Shown: positions 18,371 to 29,925 of the stretch, piece by piece
Position numbering within the stretch: position 1 is the stretch's first letter
Layout: every line of letters begins with the position of its first letter
Source of the DNA: Paracidovorax oryzae ATCC 19882
Lineage (GTDB): Bacteria; Pseudomonadota; Gammaproteobacteria; Burkholderiales; Burkholderiaceae_C
DNA length: 64,000 nt
Assembly: GCF_000687165.1 (NCBI RefSeq)
Contig: NZ_JMKU01000002.1
Location: forward strand, 335,170 to 399,169
Direction of reading: 5' to 3'
Made by a program: the position numbers and the translations under genes
The notes under the pieces: generated by a model
What the model saw: the letters and a program-made list of their open reading frames with translations, nothing else
The model's database searches: none
Told to the model about the DNA's origin: nothing

Positions 18371-19207
18371 ATGCAAGCCCATCCTTCCGCCGGCGGCCGG
18401 CTCGCGCTCGCCATTCGCACCGTGGCCGCCTGGGGCGCCGCGCTGCTGCTGTTCTTCCCCATCGCCTGGCTGTTCCTCACGGCGTTCAAGACCGAACTGC
18501 AGGCCATCCACGTGCCGCCGCTCTTCGTCTTCGAGCCCACGCTGGAGAATTTCAGCGAGGTGCAGCGGCGCAGCGACTACCTGCTGTATGCGCGCAACTC
18601 GCTCATCACCAGCCTGGGATCGACCGTGCTGGGCCTGCTGATCGCGGCGCCGGCGGCCTACTCGATGGCCTTCTTCCGCACGCGCAGGACGAGGGACATC
18701 CTGATGTGGATGCTCTCCACCAAGATGATGCCGGCCGTGGGCGCGCTCGTGCCCATCTACGTGATCGCGCAGACCGCCGGCATGCTGGATTCGCTCACGG
18801 CGCTCACCATCGTGTTCACGCTGTCGAACCTGCCGATCATGGTGTGGATGCTCTACAGCGCCTACAAGGACATTCCGCACGAGATCCTGGAGGCCGCGCG
18901 CATGGATGGCGCGGGCCTGTGGGCCGAGTTCCGCCACGTCGTGCTGCCACTTTCGGTGGGCGGCATGGCTTCCACCGGCCTGCTGTGCCTGGTGCTGAGC
19001 TGGAACGAGGCCTTCTGGGCGCTCAACCTCACCTCCGCCAAGGCCGGCACGCTGGCCACGCTCATCGCGTCCTACTCCAGCCCCGAAGGGCTGTTCTGGG
19101 CCAAGCTCTCGGCCGCCTCGCTGCTGGCCATCGCGCCCATCGTGGTGTTCGGCTGGTTCAGCCAGAAGCAGCTGGTGCAGGGCCTGACCTTCGGCGCGGT
19201 GAAGTAG
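18371..19207 (+). CDS. mtlG: Polyol ABC transporter permease 2
   Basis: MalG-type permease, 278 residues, six predicted helices beginning with AWGAALLLFFPIAWLFLTAF. The coupling loop reads HEILEAARMDGAGLWAEFRHVVLP, near residues 172-195. The first ATG is 18 bases after the mtlF stop. The C-terminus FSQKQLVQGLTFGAVK is characteristic of this subfamily. It partners MtlF in the membrane. Nothing looks truncated or altered. Confidence 0.9.
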   Translation: MQAHPSAGGRLALAIRTVAAWGAALLLFFPIAWLFLTAFKTELQAIHVPPLFVFEPTLENFSEVQRRSDYLLYARNSLITSLGSTVLGLLIAAPAAYSMAFFRTRRTRDILMWMLSTKMMPAVGALVPIYVIAQTAGMLDSLTALTIVFTLSNLPIMVWMLYSAYKDIPHEILEAARMDGAGLWAEFRHVVLPLSVGGMASTGLLCLVLSWNEAFWALNLTSAKAGTLATLIASYSSPEGLFWAKLSAASLLAIAPIVVFGWFSQKQLVQGLTFGAVK

Positions 19208-19258
19208 CGCACGCGCACCGGCAAAGAAAAAAGAGACACAAGAAAGGCAGACAAACCC

Positions 19259-20296
<1,038 letters not shown>

Positions 20297-20356
20297 TCAC
20301 CTCCTCCTTTTTGCTCCCGTTCGTCCCATCACCCATTCCTTCAGCGGACCATCGCC

Positions 20357-21793
20357 GTGACCCCTGCGCACCTTCCTCCGGCTCCCACGGAGTTCACCAT
20401 GCTTCACCTGGGCCTGGGCTCGTTCCACCGGGCGCACCAGGCCGTCTATCTGCAGCGCCTCATCGAGTCGGGCGACGCGCGCTGGTCGCTCTCGGGCGCC
20501 AACATCCGGCCCGACATGCCCGACGTCATCGCCGCGCTGCAGGCGCAAGGCGGCCGCTACACGCTGGAGACGGTGTCGCCTGCCGGCGAAACCTTCTACG
20601 AGGAGATCGCAGCCATCCGTGAGGTGCTGCCCTGGAGCCCCACGCTCTCCGCCGTGGTCGCGCGTGGCGCTGCGCCCTCCACGCGCATCGTCTCCTTCAC
20701 CGTGACCGAGGCGGGCTACTACCTCGATGCCCAGGGCCGGCTGGACCTGGGCTTCGCCGACCTCACGGCCGACATCGAGCGCGCCCGGCGCGGCGAGGTG
20801 AGCGGCGAGAACGGCACGCTCTACGGCGCCGTGGCCGCCATCCTGCGCGCGCGCCGCGCGGCCGGCGCGGGCCCGCTCACGCTGCTCAACTGCGACAACC
20901 TGCGCCACAACGGCGACCGCTTCCGCGCCGGCCTGCTCGAATTCATCGATCGTGCGGGCGATGCCGACCTGCTGGCCTGGGTGCAGGTTCATACCGCCTG
21001 CCCCAACGCCATGGTGGACCGCATCACGCCGCGCGCGCCGGCCGAGCTGCGCGCCCGCGTGCAGGCCGCCACCGGCCGCGATGACGCCGCCGCCATCACC
21101 GCCGAGCGCTTCATCCAGTGGGTGATCGAAGACCGCTTCGTGGCCGGCCGGCCCGAGTGGGAGCGCGTGGGCGTGGAGATGGTCGGTGACGTGCAGCCTT
21201 ACGAAGAGGCCAAGATCCGCCTGCTCAACGCCACCCACAGCTGCATCGCCTGGGCCGGCACGCTGGTGGGCTACAGCTTCATCCACGAAGGCACGCACGA
21301 CGCTGCCATCCGCCAGATGGCCTACGACTACGTGACCGACGACGCCATCCCCTGCCTGGGCCGCCCCGGCCAGCCCAGCCCGGTCGATCTGCCTGCCTAC
21401 CGGGACGTGGTGCTCGATCGCTTCGGCAACCCCGCCATCCGCGACACCAACCAGCGCGTGGCCATGGACGGTTTCTCCAAGATTCCCGGCTTCATCGCGC
21501 CCACCGTGCGCGAGCGCCTGGCGGCCGGGCAGCCTATCGACAGCGTGGCCATGCTGCCCGCGCTCTTCCTCGCCTTCCTGCAGCGCTGGCACCAGGGCCG
21601 CCTGCCCTACGCCTATCAGGACCAGGGCATGGACGAGGCCGTGGCACACGCCATCTGCGAGGCGGCCGACCCGATCGCAGCGATGTGCGCCGACGTGGGC
21701 CTGTGGGGCGACACCGCAGGCGATCCGCGCCTCATCGACGCGATGCGGCGTGCCAGCGAGCGCGTTGCACGATTCATTCAATCCAGGAGCTGA
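20357..21793 (+). CDS. mtlD: Mannitol 2-dehydrogenase family polyol dehydrogenase
   Basis: NAD-dependent polyol dehydrogenase of the long-chain mannitol dehydrogenase family, 478 residues. It oxidises D-mannitol to fructose and, in relatives, D-arabitol to xylulose and sorbitol to fructose. The catalytic signature KxxxxNxxH is intact: Lys286, Asn291, His294 in KIRLLNATHS. The N-terminal Rossmann motif GLGSFHRAHQAVYL and the LLNCDNLRHNG block are typical. GTG 20357 is the start used here; ATG 20399 (MLHLGLGS) would begin inside the Rossmann fold and is less likely. The presence of a xylulokinase in the operon suggests that arabitol oxidation matters too. Confidence 0.9.
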   Translation: MTPAHLPPAPTEFTMLHLGLGSFHRAHQAVYLQRLIESGDARWSLSGANIRPDMPDVIAALQAQGGRYTLETVSPAGETFYEEIAAIREVLPWSPTLSAVVARGAAPSTRIVSFTVTEAGYYLDAQGRLDLGFADLTADIERARRGEVSGENGTLYGAVAAILRARRAAGAGPLTLLNCDNLRHNGDRFRAGLLEFIDRAGDADLLAWVQVHTACPNAMVDRITPRAPAELRARVQAATGRDDAAAITAERFIQWVIEDRFVAGRPEWERVGVEMVGDVQPYEEAKIRLLNATHSCIAWAGTLVGYSFIHEGTHDAAIRQMAYDYVTDDAIPCLGRPGQPSPVDLPAYRDVVLDRFGNPAIRDTNQRVAMDGFSKIPGFIAPTVRERLAAGQPIDSVAMLPALFLAFLQRWHQGRLPYAYQDQGMDEAVAHAICEAADPIAAMCADVGLWGDTAGDPRLIDAMRRASERVARFIQSRS

Positions 21794-21799
21794 ACCACC

Positions 21800-22594
21800 A
21801 TGACGACCACCCCCCGCCTGCAAGACCGCCACGTGCTGCTGACCGGAGCCGGCGGCGGCATCGGCCTGGCCGTGGCAGAGGCCTGCCTGGCCGAAGGCGC
21901 CCGGTGCAGCGTCGTCGATCGCGGCGCCGCCGTGCCCGCCGACGTGGCCGCGCTGCAGCAGCGCCACCCCGGGCGCCTGGCCTATATCGCGGCCGACATC
22001 ACCGAGCCCGGCGCCATCGCCCGCCTGCTGGCCGAGGCCATCGCCGCCTCCGGCCCCGTCCACACGCTGTTCAACAACGCCGCGGTGTTCGACCTGGCGC
22101 CGTTGCTGGACAGCGACGAGGCCTCGTTCGACAGGCTGTTCGCCGTCAACGTCAAGGGCATGTTCTTCGTGATGCAGGCCGTGCTGCGCCACATGGTGGA
22201 GGCCGGCACGCAGGGTGCGTCGGTCATCAACATGGCCTCGCAGGCCGGCCGGCGCGGCGAGGCGCTGGTGTCGCACTACTGCGCCACCAAGGCTGCGGTC
22301 ATCAGCTACACGCAGAGCGCGGCGCTCGCCATGGCGCCGCACGGCATCCGCGTCAACGGCATTGCACCCGGCGTGATCGACACGCCCATGTGGGCGCACG
22401 TGGATAGCCTCTTCGCCAGGGCCGAGGGGCTGCCCATCGGCGAGAAGAAGCGCCAGGTGGGCCTGGCCGTGCCGCTGGGCCGCATGGGCGACCCGCGCGA
22501 CGTGGCCGGCGCCGCCGTGTTCCTCGCCAGCGACGAGGCCCGCTACATCACCGCCCAGACGCTCAACGTCGATGGCGGCAACGTCATGAGCTGA
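21800..22594 (+). CDS. Short-chain dehydrogenase/reductase, sorbitol (polyol) dehydrogenase-like
   Basis: NAD(P)-dependent classical SDR of 264 residues. The cofactor motif TGAGGGIG is near residue 15 and the active-site Tyr160-x3-Lys164 (YCATK) follows a conserved Ser in the NMASQAG segment. NNAAVF is the structural NNAG-type motif. Within this operon the most likely role is oxidation of sorbitol (or another hexitol) to fructose, as for SmoS of Rhodobacter, complementing MtlD. Spacing from mtlD is six bases and from the next gene five bases. Substrate is inferred from context only; other polyols or a sugar-alcohol epimer are possible. Confidence 0.85.
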   Translation: MTTTPRLQDRHVLLTGAGGGIGLAVAEACLAEGARCSVVDRGAAVPADVAALQQRHPGRLAYIAADITEPGAIARLLAEAIAASGPVHTLFNNAAVFDLAPLLDSDEASFDRLFAVNVKGMFFVMQAVLRHMVEAGTQGASVINMASQAGRRGEALVSHYCATKAAVISYTQSAALAMAPHGIRVNGIAPGVIDTPMWAHVDSLFARAEGLPIGEKKRQVGLAVPLGRMGDPRDVAGAAVFLASDEARYITAQTLNVDGGNVMS

Positions 22595-22599
22595 CAAGC

Positions 22600-23283
22600 A
22601 TGAACGCCACCGACTTCCATCTCTACATCGACAGCGCCGACATCGCGCAGATCGAAGCCTGCCTGCCGCACCCGGTCATCCACGGCGTGACCACCAACCC
22701 CACGCTGCTGCGGCGTGCCGGCGTGGCACGCGCCGGTGTGCCCGGGCTGCTGGCGCGCTGCATCGAGCGGGGCGCCCGGCAGGTGCAGGCGCAGGTCTAT
22801 TCCGCCGACGCCGACGGTATGCTCGAGGACGCGCTGGAGTTGCTGCGCCACTTCGACAACGGGCAACTGGTGGTGAAGATCCCCGCCACGCGCCAGGGCC
22901 TGCAGGCCGGCGCACACCTCATCGCGCAGGGCGTGCCCGTCACCTGGACGGCCGTCTATGCGCTGGAGCAGGCGCACTTCGCGGCGCAGCTGGGCGCGGC
23001 CTATGCGGCGCCCTACCTGGGCCGCCTCAACGATTCCGGCGTGGACGGCCTGGCGCGCATCGCGCAGATGCAGGCCCTGGTGGCGCAGGCCCCGGCTCCG
23101 GCCGCACGCACGCGCACGCGCCTGCTGGTGGCCAGCGTGCGTTCGCGCGATGCCTATCTGTCGCTGCTGGAGCTGGGCGTGGGCGCCATCACCATCCCGC
23201 CGCAGCTCTTCGCCGAACTGATGGACCACCCCGCCACGCTGGAGGCCGAGCGCGGCTTCCTGGCCGACGCGGCGGCCTGCTGA
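22600..23283 (+). CDS. Small transaldolase / fructose-6-phosphate aldolase-like protein
   Basis: Member of the transaldolase superfamily of FSA/TalC size, 227 residues. The start LYIDSADIAQIE and GVTTNPTLLRR block match the FSA fold. The Schiff-base lysine is Lys93 in LVVKIPATRQG. WTAVYALEQAHFAAQLGAAYAAPYLGRLND resembles the FSA active-site region carrying the conserved Tyr. Possible activities are transaldol transfer or cleavage of fructose 6-phosphate to dihydroxyacetone and glyceraldehyde 3-phosphate. Its place amid polyol genes suggests processing of ketose phosphates, but the operon would work without it. A full-size tal is encoded 11 kb upstream. Confidence 0.85.
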   Translation: MNATDFHLYIDSADIAQIEACLPHPVIHGVTTNPTLLRRAGVARAGVPGLLARCIERGARQVQAQVYSADADGMLEDALELLRHFDNGQLVVKIPATRQGLQAGAHLIAQGVPVTWTAVYALEQAHFAAQLGAAYAAPYLGRLNDSGVDGLARIAQMQALVAQAPAPAARTRTRLLVASVRSRDAYLSLLELGVGAITIPPQLFAELMDHPATLEAERGFLADAAAC

Positions 23284-23320
23284 ACGGACGCACGATGAAC
23301 GACACCGAGGAGCGACGCCG

Positions 23321-24319
23321 ATGCGCATAGCCTTCATGGGCGAGGCCCTGATCGACTTCACATCCCAGGCCGGCGGCGACGGCGCCCTGCGCTTCGAGGG
23401 CCATGTGGGTGGCTCCCCGCTCAACGCGGCCATCGCCAGCGCGCGGCTGGGCCAGCCCACCGGCCTGCTCACGCAGCTGTCCACCGACCTCTTCGGCGAG
23501 CGCATCCTGGGCTACCTGCAGCGCAACGGGGTCGATACGCGCTTCGTGCCGCGCAGCGCGGCGCCGTCCACCCTGGCCTTTGTCGAGCGCACGCCGCAGA
23601 CCAACCGCTACGCCTTCTATGCCGCGGGCAGCGCCGATGCGACCTGGGCTCCCGATCCGCTGCCTGAATTGCCGCCCGAATGCGCCTTCCTGCATTTCGG
23701 CTCCATCGCCATGCTGCAGCAGCCTGCCTCCGCACGCATCCTGGACATGGTGCGCGCCTCGGCCGGCCGCCGCGTGGTGGTGCTCGACCCCAACGTACGG
23801 CCCAGCCTGATCGGCGACATGGCGCACTACCGCGCGCAGGTGATGCAGTGGGCAGGCCTCTGCGATGTAGTCAAGCTCAGCGACGAGGATGCGGAATTGC
23901 TCGCGCCTGGCCTGCCGCCGGGCGCATTGGCGGCGGATTACCTGGCCGCCGGCGCCCACGCCGTGGTCGTCACCCAGGGGGCGGCCGGCGCCACGCTCTG
24001 GCGCGCGGGCCATGCCCCCCTGGCCGTGGGCGCGCCCCGCGTGCAGGTGGCGGACACCATCGGTGCGGGAGACACCTTCACCGCGGGGCTCTCGGTGGCG
24101 TTGCTGGCGCAGGGCGTCGAACGGCCCGCGCAACTGGCTGCACTGGGCGACGACGGCTGGCGCACGGCCATGCGTTTCGCCGCCACCGCCGCGGCGCTCA
24201 ACTGCATGCGCGAAGGTGCCGATCCTCCCTCGCTCGCCGCCGTCCAGGGGCTGCTCGCTCGCGCGGACAATGTCCGTGAAACCCTCCCGGTCAGTGCCTC
24301 GAGCCCACGCACGCCATGA
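23321..24319 (+). CDS. mtlZ: PfkB-family carbohydrate kinase, fructokinase
   Basis: ATP-dependent sugar kinase of the ribokinase/PfkB family, 332 residues. The N-terminal signature is GHVGGSPLNAAIASARLG and the C-terminal ATP/catalytic signature is DTIGAGDTFTAGL, with the catalytic Asp in GAGD. In Pseudomonas the equivalent mtlZ product phosphorylates fructose made from mannitol or sorbitol, giving fructose 6-phosphate for Pgi and glycolysis. Its stop overlaps the ATG of the AraC regulator gene (ATGA), so the two are translationally coupled. Other ketoses could also be substrates. Confidence 0.88.
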   Translation: MRIAFMGEALIDFTSQAGGDGALRFEGHVGGSPLNAAIASARLGQPTGLLTQLSTDLFGERILGYLQRNGVDTRFVPRSAAPSTLAFVERTPQTNRYAFYAAGSADATWAPDPLPELPPECAFLHFGSIAMLQQPASARILDMVRASAGRRVVVLDPNVRPSLIGDMAHYRAQVMQWAGLCDVVKLSDEDAELLAPGLPPGALAADYLAAGAHAVVVTQGAAGATLWRAGHAPLAVGAPRVQVADTIGAGDTFTAGLSVALLAQGVERPAQLAALGDDGWRTAMRFAATAAALNCMREGADPPSLAAVQGLLARADNVRETLPVSASSPRTP

Positions 24320-25269
24320 CGACACCCCGCAAGCGCCCCGCTCCAAGGCAACGCCAGCCGGTGCTGGAGCGCGACATCGCGCGCTCGCCTTCGCTGGGCT
24401 ACGAGACGCCCGAGGAGGCCGGCCTGGTGCGCTGCCTGGCACATGGGTTTCCGAGCCCGCTGGTGCGCTGGCATTTCCATGAAGACTACGAGCTCCACCT
24501 GATCACCGAGACCTCGGGCAAGGCTTTCATCGGCGACTGGATCGGGCCGTTCCAGCCCGGCCATCTCGTGCTGTGCGGTCCGCGCCTGCCGCACAACTGG
24601 ATCTCGCTGGACGTCGCCGAGGGCGGGGCACCCGGCCGGGACCGGGTGATCCAGTTCTGCCACGAGCCCATCGAGCGCGCCGCCGCCGGCATCCCGGAGC
24701 TGCGCGAGGTCATGCCCCTGCTGGAGCGTGCGCGCCACGGCATCGAATTCTTCGGCATGTCGCAGAAGGCGCTGGCGCACTGGGACACCGTCAAGGCCGC
24801 GCGCGGCCTGCGGCGGCTGGGCCGGTTCTGCGAATTCCTCGCCGACCTGGCGGATTGCACCGACTACCGGCTACTGTCCAGCGTGCAGATGCAGGGCCAG
24901 CACGGAGCCGACGGCGACGCCCAGGTGGACCAGATCAACGGCATCGTGGATCGGATCACCCGCAACATCGCCGAGCCCATCTCCCTGCAGGAGGTGGCCA
25001 TCGAGCTGGGCATGAGCGAAAGCCGCTTCAGCCGATTCTTCCGGCGTGCCACCGGCAACAGCTTCACCGACTTCGTGAACCGCGTGCGCATCAACAGCGC
25101 CTGCCACCTGCTGATGCAGACCGACCACTACGTGACCGACATCTGCCACCAGGTCGGCTTCAACAACGTGGCCAATTTCAACCGGCGCTTCCTGGAGATC
25201 AAGGGCATGACGCCCACCGAATTCCGCCGGCAGGCCGACACCCGATTCGGCGGCGCGCTGCAGAGCTGA
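24316..25269 (+). CDS. mtlR: AraC-family transcriptional activator of polyol utilisation
   Basis: 317 residues: an N-terminal cupin-like sensor with the metal/ligand-pocket style WHFHEDYELHLITE (about residues 55-70), then the AraC double HTH in the last 105 residues (LQEVAIELGMSESRFSRFFRR and ICHQVGFNNVANFNRRF). In Pseudomonas fluorescens an AraC-type protein, MtlR, activates mtlEFGKDYZ. This protein is encoded inside the operon, so it probably autoactivates. The tandem AGTACCAGC repeats upstream of mtlE are a candidate target. ATG overlaps the fructokinase stop. Confidence 0.88.
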   Translation: MTTPRKRPAPRQRQPVLERDIARSPSLGYETPEEAGLVRCLAHGFPSPLVRWHFHEDYELHLITETSGKAFIGDWIGPFQPGHLVLCGPRLPHNWISLDVAEGGAPGRDRVIQFCHEPIERAAAGIPELREVMPLLERARHGIEFFGMSQKALAHWDTVKAARGLRRLGRFCEFLADLADCTDYRLLSSVQMQGQHGADGDAQVDQINGIVDRITRNIAEPISLQEVAIELGMSESRFSRFFRRATGNSFTDFVNRVRINSACHLLMQTDHYVTDICHQVGFNNVANFNRRFLEIKGMTPTEFRRQADTRFGGALQS

Positions 25270-25296
25270 CATACACCCCGCACAAGGAAGCCTTTC

Positions 25297-26754
<1,458 letters not shown>

Positions 26755-26773
26755 CCGAGGGCTCCGGCGCCAT

Positions 26774-26792
26774 GCCGTGCCGTGCCGTGCCG
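26774..26792. repeat. Short tandem repeat of GCCGT
   Basis: Three consecutive GCCGT pentamers plus a partial fourth copy lie 20 bases after xylB. This is a simple-sequence tract outside coding sequence and is probably neutral. Confidence 0.6.
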
Positions 26793-26813
26793 GTGCCACG
26801 AAGCAGGGCCATG

Positions 26814-26840
26814 AAAAAAGGGCCGCTTGCGCGGCCCTTT
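26814..26840. terminator. Bidirectional rho-independent terminator between xylB and groEL
   Basis: A perfect ten-base-pair stem AAAGGGCCGC/GCGGCCCTTT with a four-base loop is preceded by extra A residues. Read on the minus strand it ends in TTTTTT, a strong terminator for groESL. On the plus strand it ends in TTT and can also stop the polyol operon. Confidence 0.88.
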
Positions 26841-26868
26841 CGTCAGGTGAGCGAGGCTCAGCCGGGCA

Positions 26869-28521
<1,653 letters not shown>

Positions 28522-28564
28522 TCAGTCAACAGGAAGTTGGAAGAGGATGTGATCCGCGAAGCGA

Positions 28565-28855
28565 TCACTTCTCGACGACTGCGAACAGGTCGTCTTCCTT
28601 CATGACCAGCAGTTCGTCGCCGTTGACCTTGACGGTCTGGCCCGAGTACTTGCCGAACAGGACGCGGTCGCCGACCTTGACGCTCAGCACGCTGAGTTCG
28701 CCCTTGTCGTTCTTCTTGCCAGGGCCCACGGCCAGGACTTCGCCTTGATCGGGCTTCTCGGCAGCGTTGTCGGGGATCACGATGCCGGAGGCGGTCGTGG
28801 TTTCGCTTTCAATGCGCTTGACGATCACGCGATCGTGCAGGGGGCGAAGGTTCAT
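28565..28855 (-). CDS. groES: Co-chaperonin GroES (Hsp10)
   Basis: Heptameric lid of GroEL, 96 residues. [14 protein letters not shown], the GIVIPD mobile-loop region and the C-terminal roof segment are canonical. I chose the ATG at 28855 over the one two codons upstream at 28861, because GGAGAG directly abuts the upstream ATG but lies six bases from this one; the resulting length equals the family norm. Expression starts at a promoter overlapping the CIRCE operator, and the leader contains a nine-base-pair hairpin. Confidence 0.97.
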   Translation of the reverse strand: MNLRPLHDRVIVKRIESETTTASGIVIPDNAAEKPDQGEVLAVGPGKKNDKGELSVLSVKVGDRVLFGKYSGQTVKVNGDELLVMKEDDLFAVVEK

Positions 28856-28896
28856 TTGCATCTCTCCTGGTTCAATAAGGATTGCGACATCGACAG

Positions 28897-28919
28897 GACG
28901 CCCGCGGAAGGCGGGCGTC
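28897..28919 (-). other. Stem-loop in the groES 5' leader
   Basis: A perfect nine-base-pair stem (GACGCCCGC/GCGGGCGTC) with a five-base loop sits between CIRCE and the groES start, so it would be transcribed into the leader. It could stabilise the mRNA 5' region. It does not resemble a ROSE thermometer, which occludes the ribosome site. Confidence 0.5.
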
Positions 28920-28951
28920 GGGATCTTCAGCGGCCGTGTCCCACATGGCTG

Positions 28952-28978
28952 TTAGCACTCGTCCGCTTCGAGTGCTAA
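28952..28978 (-). promoter_or_regulatory. CIRCE operator (HrcA binding site)
   Basis: TTAGCACTC-N9-GAGTGCTAA is present as a perfect 9-9-9 match to the CIRCE consensus. It is placed immediately downstream of the groESL -10 box. HrcA bound here represses groESL until heat shock. hrcA itself is not in the window. Confidence 0.97.
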
Positions 28979-29005
28979 TGATACGGGCATTTGCTGGCGT
29001 TTCAA
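28978..29005 (-). promoter_or_regulatory. groESL promoter
   Basis: On the minus strand, TTGAAA, 16 bases, TATCAT form a sigma-70-type promoter whose -10 box adjoins CIRCE. The same stretch contains CTTGAAA followed at 12 bases by CCCGTAT, an imperfect sigma-32-like arrangement, so dual use is possible. Confidence 0.65.
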
Positions 29006-29553
29006 GGGGGCGGGGGGTGGGAAGGCGTCGCCAGTGATCGATGCGCACCTGTATCGGGGTCTCCCCCTCTGGCTGCCTCCGAGAGGGGCATTTGCCTCCA
29101 TGAATATTCTGACCAGCATGATCAAAACATCTTGCGCCACCTGGTGGTGCCCCTTGAGCGCGTATCGGAGGGCTGCGCACGCTGTCGTCGGTGTATGGGC
29201 CTTGCTCGATGCTGCTGGACTCCTGCGGGGTGGCGCAGGACAAAGAAGAGGGTGACCAGTTCGTTTGGCCGGTCGGTCATCGTCGCCAAGGCGGCGGCAG
29301 ATGTGCCGCGGTGGTGAATGAAATGAATTCGGCGGGCCTGGTTGATTGGTCCTGTCTATGGTCAGGATTTCGCGTCAGCTCGGCAGCCTACAATGCGAGG
29401 TTTGCATGTGCACCGCGGCTTTGCGGGAGTCACTGCTTGAAGGAGGCCGCCAGCTGCTTTCCGGTAACGCCCGGAATTCTTGCGCAAGGCGCGAGGCCCT
29501 GCGTAACCCATTCCCTTAACGCAAAAAAGACAGTCACCAGAGGCAGCAGATCG
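29006..29553. other. Intergenic region between groESL and the polysaccharide locus
   Basis: About 550 bases without a credible gene; open frames here lack coding character. It contains a CCCCTCT/AGAGGGG inverted repeat at 29064-29088, similar in style to the element at 9405. There is a possible -10 hexamer TACAAT at 29389 with no good -35 partner. The promoter of the polysaccharide operon should lie here. I found no JUMPstart/ops element. Confidence 0.5.
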
Positions 29554-29925
29554 ATGGCATCTTTGCAAGCAACCACCGCACTGATGGGCATCGGATTGGC
29601 AGTGCTGATCCTCTACCTCATCCGCCGCGATCATCTCTACCTGATGCATGGCCTGTTCTGGGTCGCAGTGGCCTTCGCCGCAGCAGTGCTGGGGGCATGG
29701 CCCGGCCTGATCGACCGGTTGGCGCGTCTTCTCGGGATCAGCTATCCGCCCGCGCTTTTGCTGCTGCTCGCGAACATCGTTCTGGTCATCAAGGCGCTGC
29801 ATTCGGACATGGTCAACACCCGCATCGAGCGGGATGTCCGCCGCCTGAACCAGCGCCTCGCGCTGCTTGAGGCCGATGCGGAGGGCTTTCGTGATCGCCT
29901 CCGTACCGACGTGCCCGACGCATGA
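29554..29925 (+). CDS. DUF2304 domain membrane protein
   Basis: 123-residue membrane protein with three predicted helices (about residues 5-21, 29-46 and 61-81) and a short charged helical tail (TRIERDVRRLNQRLALLEADAEG) likely to form a coiled coil in the cytoplasm. DUF2304 proteins are regularly found beside dolichol-phosphate-type or other glycosyltransferases in surface-glycan loci, but their role is unproven. The ATG at 29554 begins the conserved part; the longer upstream frame is not coding-like. Its stop overlaps the manC ATG (ATGA), so it is the first gene of the polysaccharide operon. Confidence 0.75.
   Translation: MASLQATTALMGIGLAVLILYLIRRDHLYLMHGLFWVAVAFAAAVLGAWPGLIDRLARLLGISYPPALLLLLANIVLVIKALHSDMVNTRIERDVRRLNQRLALLEADAEGFRDRLRTDVPDA

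Noticed and set aside
20297..22597. 766-codon minus-strand open frame opposite mtlD and the SDR gene
   Set aside because: Antisense shadow with His/Gly/Val-rich composition and no domain; the plus-strand genes have intact catalytic motifs.
28872..29243. Minus-strand 123-codon frame across CIRCE and the groESL promoter
   Set aside because: It would run through the operator and promoter and has no coding-like composition or homology.
29006..29553. JUMPstart/ops element for the polysaccharide operon
   Set aside because: I searched for a GGCGGTAGC-like core in this gap and found none.
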